Origin: CAXSEF01 sp964236535
GTDB taxonomy: Bacteria; Pseudomonadota; Alphaproteobacteria; Acetobacterales; Acetobacteraceae
Assembly: GCA_964236535.1 (NCBI GenBank)
Contig: CAXSEF010000104.1
Span: forward strand, 1 to 10,813
DNA length: 10,813 bases
Direction of reading: 5' to 3'
Positions 1-7,131 of this stretch are shown here, piece by piece. A model generated the notes under the pieces. It was not told the origin of the DNA. It saw nothing but the letters and a program-made list of their open reading frames with translations, and did no database searches. Positions within the stretch are counted from its first letter, which is position 1, and every line of letters starts with the position of its first letter. Both the position numbers and the translations under genes were made by a program.

Positions 1-11
1 GGGGCGACGCA

Positions 12-272
12 GTGCAGAAACTCTACAGGCTGATCGGGGCCGACGGCCGACCGCTTGAAACTGCGACTCCCGGCACTTTTGGTGGCTATCGGCCTAAAAA
101 GATCTACGGCCGACTCGATTGCCCGAGTGCCCTGCGGCACATCGCCAACGGCCACTATGTGGCGCATCGTGTGTTCTTCGCCGATGAGGCTACGGCTGTC
201 TCCGCGGGCTACCGCCCATGCGCGATCTGCATGAAATCGGAATACGCGGCCTGGAAAGGCAGGAACAGCTAG
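12..272 (+). CDS. Small Ada-type metal-binding domain protein
   Basis: This 86-residue protein resembles the zinc-binding N-terminal domain of Ada, the methylphosphotriester-accepting DNA repair regulator, but stands alone with no DNA-binding or methyltransferase domain. Visible landmarks are a YGRLDCPSA motif with Cys37, a stretch with possible ligands His43, His48 and His52, FFADEATAVSAGYRPC, and a CAIC pair (Cys70, Cys73). Ada uses four cysteines. Only three are present here, with Leu41 where the second would fall, so one ligand may be a histidine; from memory, stand-alone relatives also have three. The GTG at 12 is the first start available, and the window edge hides any upstream start or ribosome site. 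Metal binding is a fair inference. A repair or regulatory role is unproven. The tail after Trp81 is short and basic. Confidence 0.75.
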   Translation: MQKLYRLIGADGRPLETATPGTFGGYRPKKIYGRLDCPSALRHIANGHYVAHRVFFADEATAVSAGYRPCAICMKSEYAAWKGRNS

Positions 273-339
273 GAACCGTCTGCAGCGTGACCGGCACCAA
301 ACCCGGCTGGCACCTTCGGGCCTGGACCCAAATGCGCCC

Positions 340-1378
340 ATGAACCTCCCCGTCTCCTGCGTTGTCCTCGCGGCTCTTTCCCTCGCCACCCCTGCCCTCG
401 CGCAAACCCCGCCGCTCGCCCCCCGCGACGTCCCCGCCAAGACCATCCCTGCCCCGGCCACCGTCAGCCCCGGCCTCCAGGCGATCATTGCCCAGCCCCT
501 GCGCACCGGCTGGAACACCCCGCCCACCACCCCGGATGGCTGCAGCAGGCTCGCCGACACCACCCTCGCCACCCTCAAGCCGCTCGCCGCGGCGATGGCC
601 GAGCGCCTCCACGTCAGGATCGAGCCCGACACCATCGACGGCGTGAAAACCTACCGCCTCACCCCCGAGACCGTGTCCCCGGGCAACGCCCGCCGCCTGC
701 TGATCCACGTCCACGGCAGCTGCTACGTGCTCAACCCGCACGAGGCCGCCCTCCCCGAGGCGGTCATGATGGCCGGCCTCAGCCGCAGCCGCGTCATTGC
801 CGTCGACTACCGCATGTCCCCGAGGCCTACTTCCCCGCCGCCCTCGATGACGCGATGACCGTCTACAAGGCCGCTCTGAAGACCACCGACCTCCGCAGGC
901 TTGGCGTGTTCGGCAACTCCGCCGGCGGCGCCCTGACCTCGAGATGATGCTGCGCGCCAAGGCCGAGGGCCTGCCCATACCCGGCGCAGTCGCCCCCGGC
1001 ACCCCGATGTCCGACGCCACCGAGCAGGCCGGCTCGTTCCGCACCAACGTCCCGGTCGACAACGTCCTGGTCTCGCCCGAAGGCTTCTGCGGCGCCGCCA
1101 CCTGCTTCTACGCCGGCCACGACCTCGCCAACCCGCTGCTCTCCCTGCTCAACGGCGACCTGCACGGCTTCCCGCCCACGATCCTGGCCACCCGCGACTT
1201 GCTGCTCAGCAACACCGTCCGCGTGCATCGCAAGCTGCGCGCATCCGGCGTCGACGCCGTGCTGCAGGTCTACAAGGGCATGTCGCACGCCCAGTTCTAC
1301 CGCGACGACCGCATCCCCGAGGACCAGGAGGCCTCTGGCGAGATCAGCGCCTTCTTCGACAATTATCTGACGCCATGA
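340..1378 (+). pseudogene. Frameshifted exported alpha/beta-hydrolase (acetyl esterase type)
   Basis: Two open pieces (340-858 and 944-1378) plus a short linking frame (822-940) together encode one hydrolase of the hormone-sensitive-lipase/acetyl esterase type. The N terminus MNLPVSCVVLAALSLATPALA looks like a cleaved signal peptide, although it lacks a basic n-region. The usual HGGG oxyanion motif reads HGSC (residues 125-128). The nucleophile elbow GNSAGG lies in the linking frame, and the last piece holds the acid (ATRDLLLS) and the histidine (MSHAQF). The frame shifts by one base in C-rich runs near 817-822 (before EAYFPAALDDA) and again near 937-941 (before EMMLR). Restoring one base at each makes 1041 nt, exactly 347 codons. 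The last piece also seems to lack about two residues before TRDL compared with relatives as I remember them. It is either a decaying gene or one with two sequencing errors. It converges on the DUF427 gene, with 24 bases between the stops. Confidence 0.8.
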
Positions 1379-1402
1379 GGGCCAGGTTTGCCCGCGCCCG
1401 TC

Positions 1403-1864
1403 TCACCAGCCCATCGTGCCCGGGCCGCCCTTGAACGGCCCCTTCAGTCTCTGCGTGACCCAGCCGCCATAGAATCCGCCGGGCTGCGGCGTGACCCGCT
1501 CTTCGCCCACGAAGCACTCGTCCATCGCGCCCGCATAGACCGCGAGGTGATCGCGCAGCGCGGCGTAGGCCGCCATCGGCTCCGGGTAGCTCCACGCCAC
1601 CCGCTCGGCCAAGCGTTCGCCCACCCGGATGCTCCAGTAGCGCGCCATCCCCTTCCACTCGCAGAAGCTGCTGCCGGACGCGGGTTCCAGCACGCATCCG
1701 GTAAACGCTCCGGGCGGCAGGTAGTAGACCGGGGGATGCGACGTCTCCAGCACCCGCCACGCCGCCCGGGTCTGCGCGATCACCCGCGCCGCGAACTCGA
1801 TCCGCACCGGGAGCGCCACCGGCTCGATCGCGGGTGGACGCGGATACTGCCAGACGTCTTCCAT
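1403..1864 (-). CDS. DUF427 domain protein
   Basis: This is a 153-residue protein of the DUF427 family (small beta-rich proteins of unknown function, common in Proteobacteria and Actinobacteria). Signature blocks are ETSHPPVYYLPPGAF (residues 40-54), CEWKGMARYW (68-77), the AWSYPEP segment (90-96) and LAVYAGAMDECFVGEE (107-121). The tail is Gly/Pro-rich (PQPGGFYGG, GPFKGGPGTMGW). The open frame runs upstream to 2167, but ATG 1864 is chosen because a GGGAGG ribosome site precedes it by about 5 bases and the family N terminus (MEDVWQYPRPP) starts there; the upstream extension only reads through repeat DNA. It lies downstream of and in the same direction as the S9 peptidase gene, across an 86-base repeat-filled gap, so co-transcription is possible. 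The function is unknown and no catalytic residues can be assigned. Confidence 0.85.
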   Translation of the reverse strand: MEDVWQYPRPPAIEPVALPVRIEFAARVIAQTRAAWRVLETSHPPVYYLPPGAFTGCVLEPASGSSFCEWKGMARYWSIRVGERLAERVAWSYPEPMAAYAALRDHLAVYAGAMDECFVGEERVTPQPGGFYGGWVTQRLKGPFKGGPGTMGW

Positions 1865-1882
1865 CGCACCCTCCCGTCGCAA

Positions 1883-1930
1883 GCAAGGCCAGAGGCGCGG
1901 CCGTGGACCCGTCACGCCGGTCTCTGGAAA
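1883..1930 (+). repeat. Degenerate copy of dispersed palindromic repeat
   Basis: The first 14 bases (GCAAGGCCAGAGGC, 1883-1896) match 9465-9478 exactly. The remainder keeps only the general pattern (GTGGACCC, then CTGGAAACC) and has lost the clean hairpins. It faces the inverted copy at 1959-2011, forming a head-to-head pair between the DUF427 and S9 peptidase genes. The right boundary is approximate. Confidence 0.6.
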
Positions 1931-1950
1931 CCGATTCTGTCCAGCTGCGC

Positions 1951-4266
1951 CTAAGAGTGCCGGTCCAGGGCGGCTCGCCCTGGCGGGTCCAGGGCAGGGC
2001 CCTGGCCTTGCTTCCTCTCGATCGCCCACAAGGCAAATGCCTGCACCAGCGCCGGCTCCTTCAGGTGCTCGTAGCGCCCGGAGGCCCCGCCATGCCCGGC
2101 GTCCATGTTGATCCGCAGCAGCACCGGCGCGTCGCCCGTCGTGCACGCCCGCAGCCGCGCCACCCACTTCGCCGGCTCCCAGTAGGTCACCCGCGGGTCG
2201 GACAGCCCGCCCAGCGCGAGGATCGCTGGGTAGGCCTGCGCCTCTACCCGGTCATAGGGCGAGTACCCAGCGATCCGGTCGTAGGCCTCCGCGTCGGTCA
2301 GCGGGTCGCCCCACTCCGGCCACTCCGGCGGCGTCAGCGGCAGGCTCGCATCCGACATGGTGTTCAGCACGTCCACGAACGGCACCGACGCCGCGACGCC
2401 CGCCCACAGCTCCGGTCGGAGATTGGCCACCGCGCCCATCAGCATCCCGCCGGCCGACCCGCCATGCGCGACGATCCGCCCCGCCGCGGCATGTCCCGAC
2501 GCCACCAGGTGCTCGGCGCAGGCGATGAAGTCAGTGAACGTGTTGGCCTTGTGCTCGCGGCGCCCGTCGAGGAACCAGCCCCAGCCCTTCTCCGAGCCGC
2601 CGCGCACATGCGCCACGGCCCAGATCCACCCGCGGTCCACCAGGCTCAGCTTCTGCACCGAGAACCCCGGCATCATCGCGATCCCATATGCCCCGTAGCC
2701 GTACAGCAGGGTCGGACAGGCTCCGGCCGCCAGCGCATCGCGTCGCGCCAGCAGCGTCACCGGCACCGCCGCCCCGTCCGCGGCCCGCGCCGTCAGCCGC
2801 CGGCACACATAGGCGGACGGGTCATGCCCGCTCGGCACGTCCTGCGTCTTGCACAAGCGCCGCGTGCCCGTCGCCATGTCGAGGTCGAACCACTGCCGCG
2901 GCTGCGTCGGGCTCTCGTAGGTGTAGCGCAGCACTGCCGTGTCGAACTCGTATGACCCGCCGAGCGACAGCGCGTATGCCTCCTCGTCCACCGCAACCGG
3001 CCGCTCGCCACCGTCGCGGTCCATGATGACGATGCGGTCGTTCGCCTCCACCCGCTCGACCCGGACCAGGTGGTCGCGGAACGCCTCGATCCCGGTGATG
3101 AACCGGCCCGGCCGGTGCGGCACCAGCACCGTCCAGTTCGCCCGCGCCGGGTCGTGCTCCGGCGCACTCGCGATCATGAAGTCCGTGGCTCCGTCCGCGT
3201 TAGTGCGGATCACGAACCGCCCGCCCCAGTGCTCGACGTCGTAGCGCACGCCCGCCTCGCGCGCCGCCACCAGCTGCGCTGCGCCGCACGGATTGCCGGC
3301 CGGGACCACCCGGGCCTCGCTGGTCTCCTGGTTGCCGATGCTGACCACGACGAACGCCCGCGACGACGTCAGCCCGACGCCCACGAACATCCCGGTATCG
3401 GCCTCGTCGTGGACCAGCACGTCGTCGCTGGCGCCGCCGCCGACCGGCCGCCGATACACCCGCGACGGCCGCCCGTTGTCGTCGCGCCACACCCAGAACA
3501 GGAACCCGCCGTCCGGCGAGAACACAAAGCTGCCGGTCGCACTCTCGACCGCCTCGCCGACTGCGACCGCGTCCGCGATCCGGCGCACGACGATGCGGTA
3601 CACCTCCGACCCCTGCCGGTCCTCCGCCCACGCGTACAGCGTGTGGTCCGGACTGTGCGATGCCCCGCCGACGCTGAAATACCCGCTCTCCTTCGCCGCC
3701 GCATCGGCGTCGAGCAGCACCACCTCGCCGGACCACGCCGCGCCGTAGCCGGTCTCCTCCGGTACCACCCGTGGCCGCCGCGCATGGAGCGGCTGCTGCG
3801 CCCCCGGCTCGAAGCGCCGGTAGTATTCCCAGGCACCGTCCGGCGCCGGCACCGAGCTGTCGTCCTCGCGGATGCGGCCGCGCATCTCGGCGACGATCGC
3901 GGCCTGCATCGCCTCGGTCCCGGCCAGCAGCGCAGTGGTGTAGGCGTTCTCCGCCTCCAGGTGCGCCCGGATGTCCGCGCGCAGCACCAAGGGGTCGCGC
4001 AGCACCTGCTGCCAGCCGGCGTCGCGCAGCCACGCGTAGTCGTCGACCCGACGCCGCCCGAGCTGCTCGATCACCAGCGGCTCGCGCCGCGCCACCGGCG
4101 GCAGCGGGACGCCTGCGTCGACCGGTACGGCCGCGCCGGATGTGGCTGCTCCAGCCTCGGCTTCGCCCGTCTCGCCTGCGCCAAACGCCGCGGTGTCCTG
4201 CCGGGCTAGGCCCGAAGCCGCAGCAGCCGGGTGCAAGGGTCGCGGGCCGATGTCGCCGCTCACCAT
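1951..4266 (-). CDS. Oligopeptidase B-like S9 serine peptidase
   Basis: This 771-residue prolyl-oligopeptidase family enzyme is closest to oligopeptidase B, which cleaves short peptides after basic residues. A beta-propeller occupies about residues 60-480. The alpha/beta-hydrolase domain follows, with LLYGYGAYG (520-528), HVRGGSEKGWGW (553-564) and NTFTDFI (575-581). The catalytic triad is Ser604 (GGSAGG), Asp690 (GGLSDPRV) and His725 (DAGHGG). Glu648 and Glu651 in the EWPEWG motif match the acidic pair that binds a basic P1 side chain in oligopeptidase B. About 60 Ala/Gly-rich residues precede the conserved start (EQLGRRRVDDYAWLRD), and the last 20 come from repeat DNA, so it is longer than the usual roughly 690. 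ATG 4266 (or GTG 4263) overlaps the M13 stop (4262-4260). No strong ribosome site is visible, so translation is probably coupled. There is no signal peptide, so a cytoplasmic location is likely. Confidence 0.9.
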   Translation of the reverse strand: MVSGDIGPRPLHPAAAASGLARQDTAAFGAGETGEAEAGAATSGAAVPVDAGVPLPPVARREPLVIEQLGRRRVDDYAWLRDAGWQQVLRDPLVLRADIRAHLEAENAYTTALLAGTEAMQAAIVAEMRGRIREDDSSVPAPDGAWEYYRRFEPGAQQPLHARRPRVVPEETGYGAAWSGEVVLLDADAAAKESGYFSVGGASHSPDHTLYAWAEDRQGSEVYRIVVRRIADAVAVGEAVESATGSFVFSPDGGFLFWVWRDDNGRPSRVYRRPVGGGASDDVLVHDEADTGMFVGVGLTSSRAFVVVSIGNQETSEARVVPAGNPCGAAQLVAAREAGVRYDVEHWGGRFVIRTNADGATDFMIASAPEHDPARANWTVLVPHRPGRFITGIEAFRDHLVRVERVEANDRIVIMDRDGGERPVAVDEEAYALSLGGSYEFDTAVLRYTYESPTQPRQWFDLDMATGTRRLCKTQDVPSGHDPSAYVCRRLTARAADGAAVPVTLLARRDALAAGACPTLLYGYGAYGIAMMPGFSVQKLSLVDRGWIWAVAHVRGGSEKGWGWFLDGRREHKANTFTDFIACAEHLVASGHAAAGRIVAHGGSAGGMLMGAVANLRPELWAGVAASVPFVDVLNTMSDASLPLTPPEWPEWGDPLTDAEAYDRIAGYSPYDRVEAQAYPAILALGGLSDPRVTYWEPAKWVARLRACTTGDAPVLLRINMDAGHGGASGRYEHLKEPALVQAFALWAIERKQGQGPALDPPGRAALDRHS
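1959..2011 (-). repeat. Inverted copy of dispersed palindromic repeat, inside S9 peptidase 3' end
   Basis: Read on the minus strand, this 53-base stretch matches 9465-9520. The first 10 bases and the last 28 bases are identical, and the middle is 3 bases shorter. It contains the hairpin CCAGGGCG-AGC-CGCCCTGG. It lies within the S9 reading frame and encodes the final residues (about Q753 to R769), ending 5 bases before the TAG stop codon. Confidence 0.8.
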
Positions 4267-6314
4267 ATCCGCACGCGCTGGTCCGGGGCGCGGAACATCG
4301 CGTCGCCCGGCACGACCCCGAACGCGTCGTACCACGCGTCGACGTTGGACACCGGCCCGTCCACCCTGGCTTCGGGCGGCGAGTGCGGGTCGACCACGAG
4401 CCGCTGCTTCGCCGCGTTCTCGCGCACCTTCGCCCGAAACGCCTGCGCCCAGCCAAGGAACACCCGCTGGTCGCCGCTCGTGCCGTCGATGTTCGGCGAG
4501 GCCCCGCTGCCGATGTGCGCGTGGTACGCGTCGAGCGCGAGGTTCATCCCGCCAAGGTCGGCAATGTTCTCGCCCATCGTGAGCGCGCCGTTGATGTGCA
4601 GCCCCGGGAATGGCTGCATCGCGTCGAACTGCGTGCCGAGCCGGCCGGCCAGCACGGCAAAACGTCCGGCGCTGTCGGCGCTCCACCAGTCGCGCAGGTT
4701 GCCCGCGCCGTCGTAGTGCCGGCCCTGATCGTCGAAGCTGTGCGTCATCTCGTGGCCAATCACGCCGCCGATCGCCCCGTAGTTGACCGCCTCGTCCGCG
4801 TCGGGGTTGAAGAACGGCGGCTGCAGGATCGCAGCCGGGAACACCACCTCGTTGAAGCTCGGCTCGTTGTAGGCGTTGACCGTCTGCGGGCTCATCTCCC
4901 ACTCGTCATGGTCGACCGGCTCGGGCAGGCGGTGCACCTTGTGCTCCCAGTCGAACTCGGCTGCGCGCTCCACGTCGCCGTACAGGTCGCCGGCGCCGAT
5001 CCCGAGTGCGGCGTAGTCGCGCCACTTCTTCGGGTAGCCCACCTGCACGTCGAGCGCCGCGAGCTTGCGCAGCGCCTCAGCCCGTGTGGGCGGGTCCATC
5101 CACGTCACCGTCTCCAGGCGATGGTGGAACGCAGTCTTCAGCTCGGCCACCAAGCGGTCCATCGCCTGCTTCGACGAAGGCGGGAAATGGTGTGCGACAT
5201 AGATCTCGCCCACCGCCTCGCCCATGCCGCGGTTGACCGCGGCGACCGCCCGCTTCCAGCGCTCGCGCTCGACAGGCTGCCCGTTCAGCGTCTTCTGGTA
5301 GAAGTCGAAGTGCGCGGCGGCAAACCGCTGCGACAGGTCGGGCGCCGCATCCGACGCCAAGTGGAACGCGAGCCATGCCCGCAGCGTCGCAGGATCGGTC
5401 TCGCCCAGCAGCCCCGCCACGTCACGCACCGCGGTGTTTTCCACCAGGACGAGGCGATCCAGGCCGCCGAGGTCCGCACCCGTTAGAAAGGCTGCCCAGT
5501 CGAAGCCCGGCGCGAACCCTGCGAGCGCCGACACGTCGGTCGGGTTGTAGGTGCGGATCGGGTCGCGCCGGTCGGCTCGCGACCATCCCGCCTGCGCGAT
5601 CCGCGTCTCCAACGCCACGATCGCGTCCGCCTGGGTTTCCGCGTCCGCCCAGCCGATGCTGCCGAGCATGGTCGCGACATACGCCCGGTACTGGCCGCGC
5701 TGCGCCGCGAACTCCGGCTTGAGGTACTCGTCGCGGTCGGGCAGCCCGCCTTCGCCTTGCCCGAGATAGACGCTGTAGCGGTGGGCGTCCTTCTGGTCGG
5801 CCGAGATCGACAGCGCGAACGGGCTCCACAGAAAGCCCCTGGATGCCCGCCCCATCAGCGAGGCCAGCGCCGGGTGGTCGCCGGCGGCGCGCACCAGTGC
5901 CAGATCCGCCTCAAGCGGCGTCGCGTCAAGCCGCTCGACCTCCGCCTCGTCCATGAACGCCGCGTAGAACGCCCCGATCTTGGCCAGGGCTGCATCCTCA
6001 GCCGCCGGGCTCGCCTGCTGCGGCGTGGCCACGGCTTTCGCCGCGTCCTCCAGGATCGCGTGCACCCTCGCCTCCGACAGGTCGGTCAGCATGACGAAGT
6101 TGCCGGCCGTGCTGCGGTCCGCGGCGATCGGCGCCTGCGCCAGCCACGTCCCGTTCGCGTAGTCGAAGAAGTCGTGCCCCGGCGCCACCGCGTGGTCGAT
6201 CGCCGCGAGGTCATAACCCCAGGGCGCGAACTGGGAGGACGGGTCGGCCATCGCCGGCGCAAAGCCCAGCAAGAGGGCGGCGAAGGCGGACAGGATGGAA
6301 CAGGCGGATCTCAA
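4260..6314 (-). CDS. Secreted M13 family zinc metallopeptidase (neprilysin/PepO-like)
   Basis: This 684-residue M13 endopeptidase probably acts in the periplasm or envelope on oligopeptides. A signal peptide (MRSACSILSAFAALLLGFAPAMA, cleaved before DPSSQ) is followed by the M13 N-terminal domain (from about residue 47, GHDFFDYANGTW). The catalytic part has the substrate-binding NAY (481-483), zinc motif HEMTH (521-525), third ligand Glu582 and Asp586 in ENIADLGG. It ends in MFRAPDQRVRIW, a normal family C terminus, so it is full length. TTG 6314 is chosen over TTG 6332 because GGAGG at 6326-6322 sits 7 bases upstream and the signal peptide begins cleanly there. The stop overlaps the start of the S9 peptidase gene, implying co-expression. 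The 235-base gap to the upstream DUF952 gene carries a repeat copy and probably the promoter, though I cannot place one with confidence. Confidence 0.93.
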   Translation of the reverse strand: MRSACSILSAFAALLLGFAPAMADPSSQFAPWGYDLAAIDHAVAPGHDFFDYANGTWLAQAPIAADRSTAGNFVMLTDLSEARVHAILEDAAKAVATPQQASPAAEDAALAKIGAFYAAFMDEAEVERLDATPLEADLALVRAAGDHPALASLMGRASRGFLWSPFALSISADQKDAHRYSVYLGQGEGGLPDRDEYLKPEFAAQRGQYRAYVATMLGSIGWADAETQADAIVALETRIAQAGWSRADRRDPIRTYNPTDVSALAGFAPGFDWAAFLTGADLGGLDRLVLVENTAVRDVAGLLGETDPATLRAWLAFHLASDAAPDLSQRFAAAHFDFYQKTLNGQPVERERWKRAVAAVNRGMGEAVGEIYVAHHFPPSSKQAMDRLVAELKTAFHHRLETVTWMDPPTRAEALRKLAALDVQVGYPKKWRDYAALGIGAGDLYGDVERAAEFDWEHKVHRLPEPVDHDEWEMSPQTVNAYNEPSFNEVVFPAAILQPPFFNPDADEAVNYGAIGGVIGHEMTHSFDDQGRHYDGAGNLRDWWSADSAGRFAVLAGRLGTQFDAMQPFPGLHINGALTMGENIADLGGMNLALDAYHAHIGSGASPNIDGTSGDQRVFLGWAQAFRAKVRENAAKQRLVVDPHSPPEARVDGPVSNVDAWYDAFGVVPGDAMFRAPDQRVRIW

Positions 6315-6321
6315 AGGCGGG

Positions 6322-6326
6322 CCTCC
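6322..6326 (-). promoter_or_regulatory. Ribosome binding site deciding the M13 peptidase TTG start
   Basis: GGAGG on the minus strand with a 7-base spacer to TTG 6314. The alternative TTG at 6332 would place this motif inside the coding region and has no such site of its own. Confidence 0.7.
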
Positions 6327-6400
6327 GGACAAATCAAGCCGGAACCGTAGGCCAGCCGCGGCCTTCTTGCCAGCCGACGCTGCCGCCGGGCTGCACGCGA

Positions 6401-6455
6401 GGCAAGGCTGGGCTTTGACCAGACCCGCCAGAGGCCATGGGCCTTTGGAAACCCA
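6401..6455 (+). repeat. Degenerate palindromic repeat copy
   Basis: It begins with GGCAAGGC like the better copies. It has a weak first hairpin (CTGG...CCAG, 6409-6422) and a good second one, CCAGAGGCC-ATG-GGCCTTTGG (6428-6448, 9 pairs with one G-U), followed by GGAAACCCAT. The layout of two adjacent hairpins is the same as at 9465-9520, but sequence identity is low outside the hairpins. Confidence 0.55.
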
Positions 6456-6549
6456 TCCAGTGAGCTATGGACGTTTCTTGGCGGCCTTTCCTCCTCAACG
6501 ACCCCTTAGCCTTGGCTGGTTGACCGGTCACGCATAACCGTCGCCAGGA

Positions 6550-6864
6550 TCAGCCCGCTGTCTCCAGCAGTGCTACCTCCCGCACGGCATCGACCGGAAT
6601 CGGCCCGCGCAGATGCGGGAACGGTTCCTGGTCCGGCTCGCTGCGCACCCATTCCAGCACCCCATCGCACAGCTCCGGCCGGAACCGCATCACCAGCATT
6701 CCGCTACGCCCGGCGAAATGCCGTGCCGTCACGAAGCCGAGCTGGCCGGGGGTGAAGCAGTGCAGGAATCCCTGCTCCGTCAGCCGCGGCGGCGAATGCC
6801 GCCCGGTCGCCAGCGCCAGCACCCACTCCGGCCCGCTCAAGACGTGGCACAGCACATCCGTCAT
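6550..6864 (-). CDS. DUF952 domain protein
   Basis: This 104-residue protein matches the DUF952 family pattern: a short N-terminal strand with H7 and W14 (LCHVLSGPEW), L28-T-E-Q-GFLHC (the usual GFIHCS box, residues 32-36), TPGQ (38-41), a hydrophobic LVMRF strand (57-61), and the near-invariant FPHLRGPIP (82-90; usually FPHLYGPI). ATG 6864 is chosen over the further upstream frame opening at 6930 because GGGAG lies 6 bases before it and the family N terminus begins here. The family's role is not established. A relationship to ADP-ribosyltransferase-like folds has been proposed, as I recall. It is the first gene of the minus-strand run, and the 235-base gap to the M13 gene makes an obligate operon doubtful. 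Confidence 0.85.
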   Translation of the reverse strand: MTDVLCHVLSGPEWVLALATGRHSPPRLTEQGFLHCFTPGQLGFVTARHFAGRSGMLVMRFRPELCDGVLEWVRSEPDQEPFPHLRGPIPVDAVREVALLETAG

Positions 6865-7131
6865 CCCGATCTCCCGCAACCATGGTTCGCCACTGCCATG
6901 CCGCCTTACGCTGGCACCACGTACGCTCAAGCCGTATACAACCTAGGCGGGCTCTCTGCGTGACTCACACCACTGGATTGACGATGCACCGAGGCACCTC
7001 GGCGTATCCGAGACAGGCCCGTCAACTGCCGCCAGCCTCATACCATGGTATGCGCGCGGTCGTCGCTGGGCATGCGCTGCCGACGTGCTGAGAGCCCGTC
7101 GGAAACCCGCTCTGCCGGTCGTATGGTATGG
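6865..7131. other. Gene-free stretch with short palindromes
   Basis: No supportable gene lies between the DUF952 start and the IS remnant. It holds an interrupted palindrome CCGAGG-CA-CCTCGG (6989-7002) and a perfect 14-base palindrome CATACCATGGTATG (7039-7052). ATGGTATG recurs at 7123-7130, just before the presumed IS remnant. Open frames on either strand here show no protein-family features. The DUF952 promoter should lie within it but is not obvious. Confidence 0.5.
7039..7052. repeat. Perfect 14-bp palindrome
   Basis: CATACCATGGTATG equals its own reverse complement. It is relatively AT-rich for this DNA and about 175 bases upstream of the DUF952 start codon. It could be a dimeric regulator site or an insertion-associated sequence; nothing visible decides which. 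Confidence 0.4.

Larger units (their letters stand above)
6315..6549. other. Intergenic region upstream of M13 peptidase
   Basis: 235 bases between the DUF952 stop and the M13 start. It holds a degenerate repeat copy (6401-6455) and otherwise no gene or clear promoter. The short open frames here have no recognisable protein features. Confidence 0.6.

Noticed and set aside
190..1101. Long minus-strand open frame of 303 codons across the esterase
   Set aside because: It is a GC-rich shadow frame. The opposite strand carries the esterase motifs, and this translation has no family features.
1834..2955. Plus-strand 373-codon open frame over the DUF427 and S9 genes
   Set aside because: Low-complexity Arg/Pro/Ala shadow of genes supported by motifs on the other strand.
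3771..5486. Plus-strand 571-codon open frame over the two peptidase genes
   Set aside because: An antisense shadow caused by high GC; it spans parts of both peptidase genes and shows no domain.
6613..6963. Plus-strand frame opposite DUF952 as a gene
   Set aside because: The minus strand carries the DUF952 signature and ribosome site.
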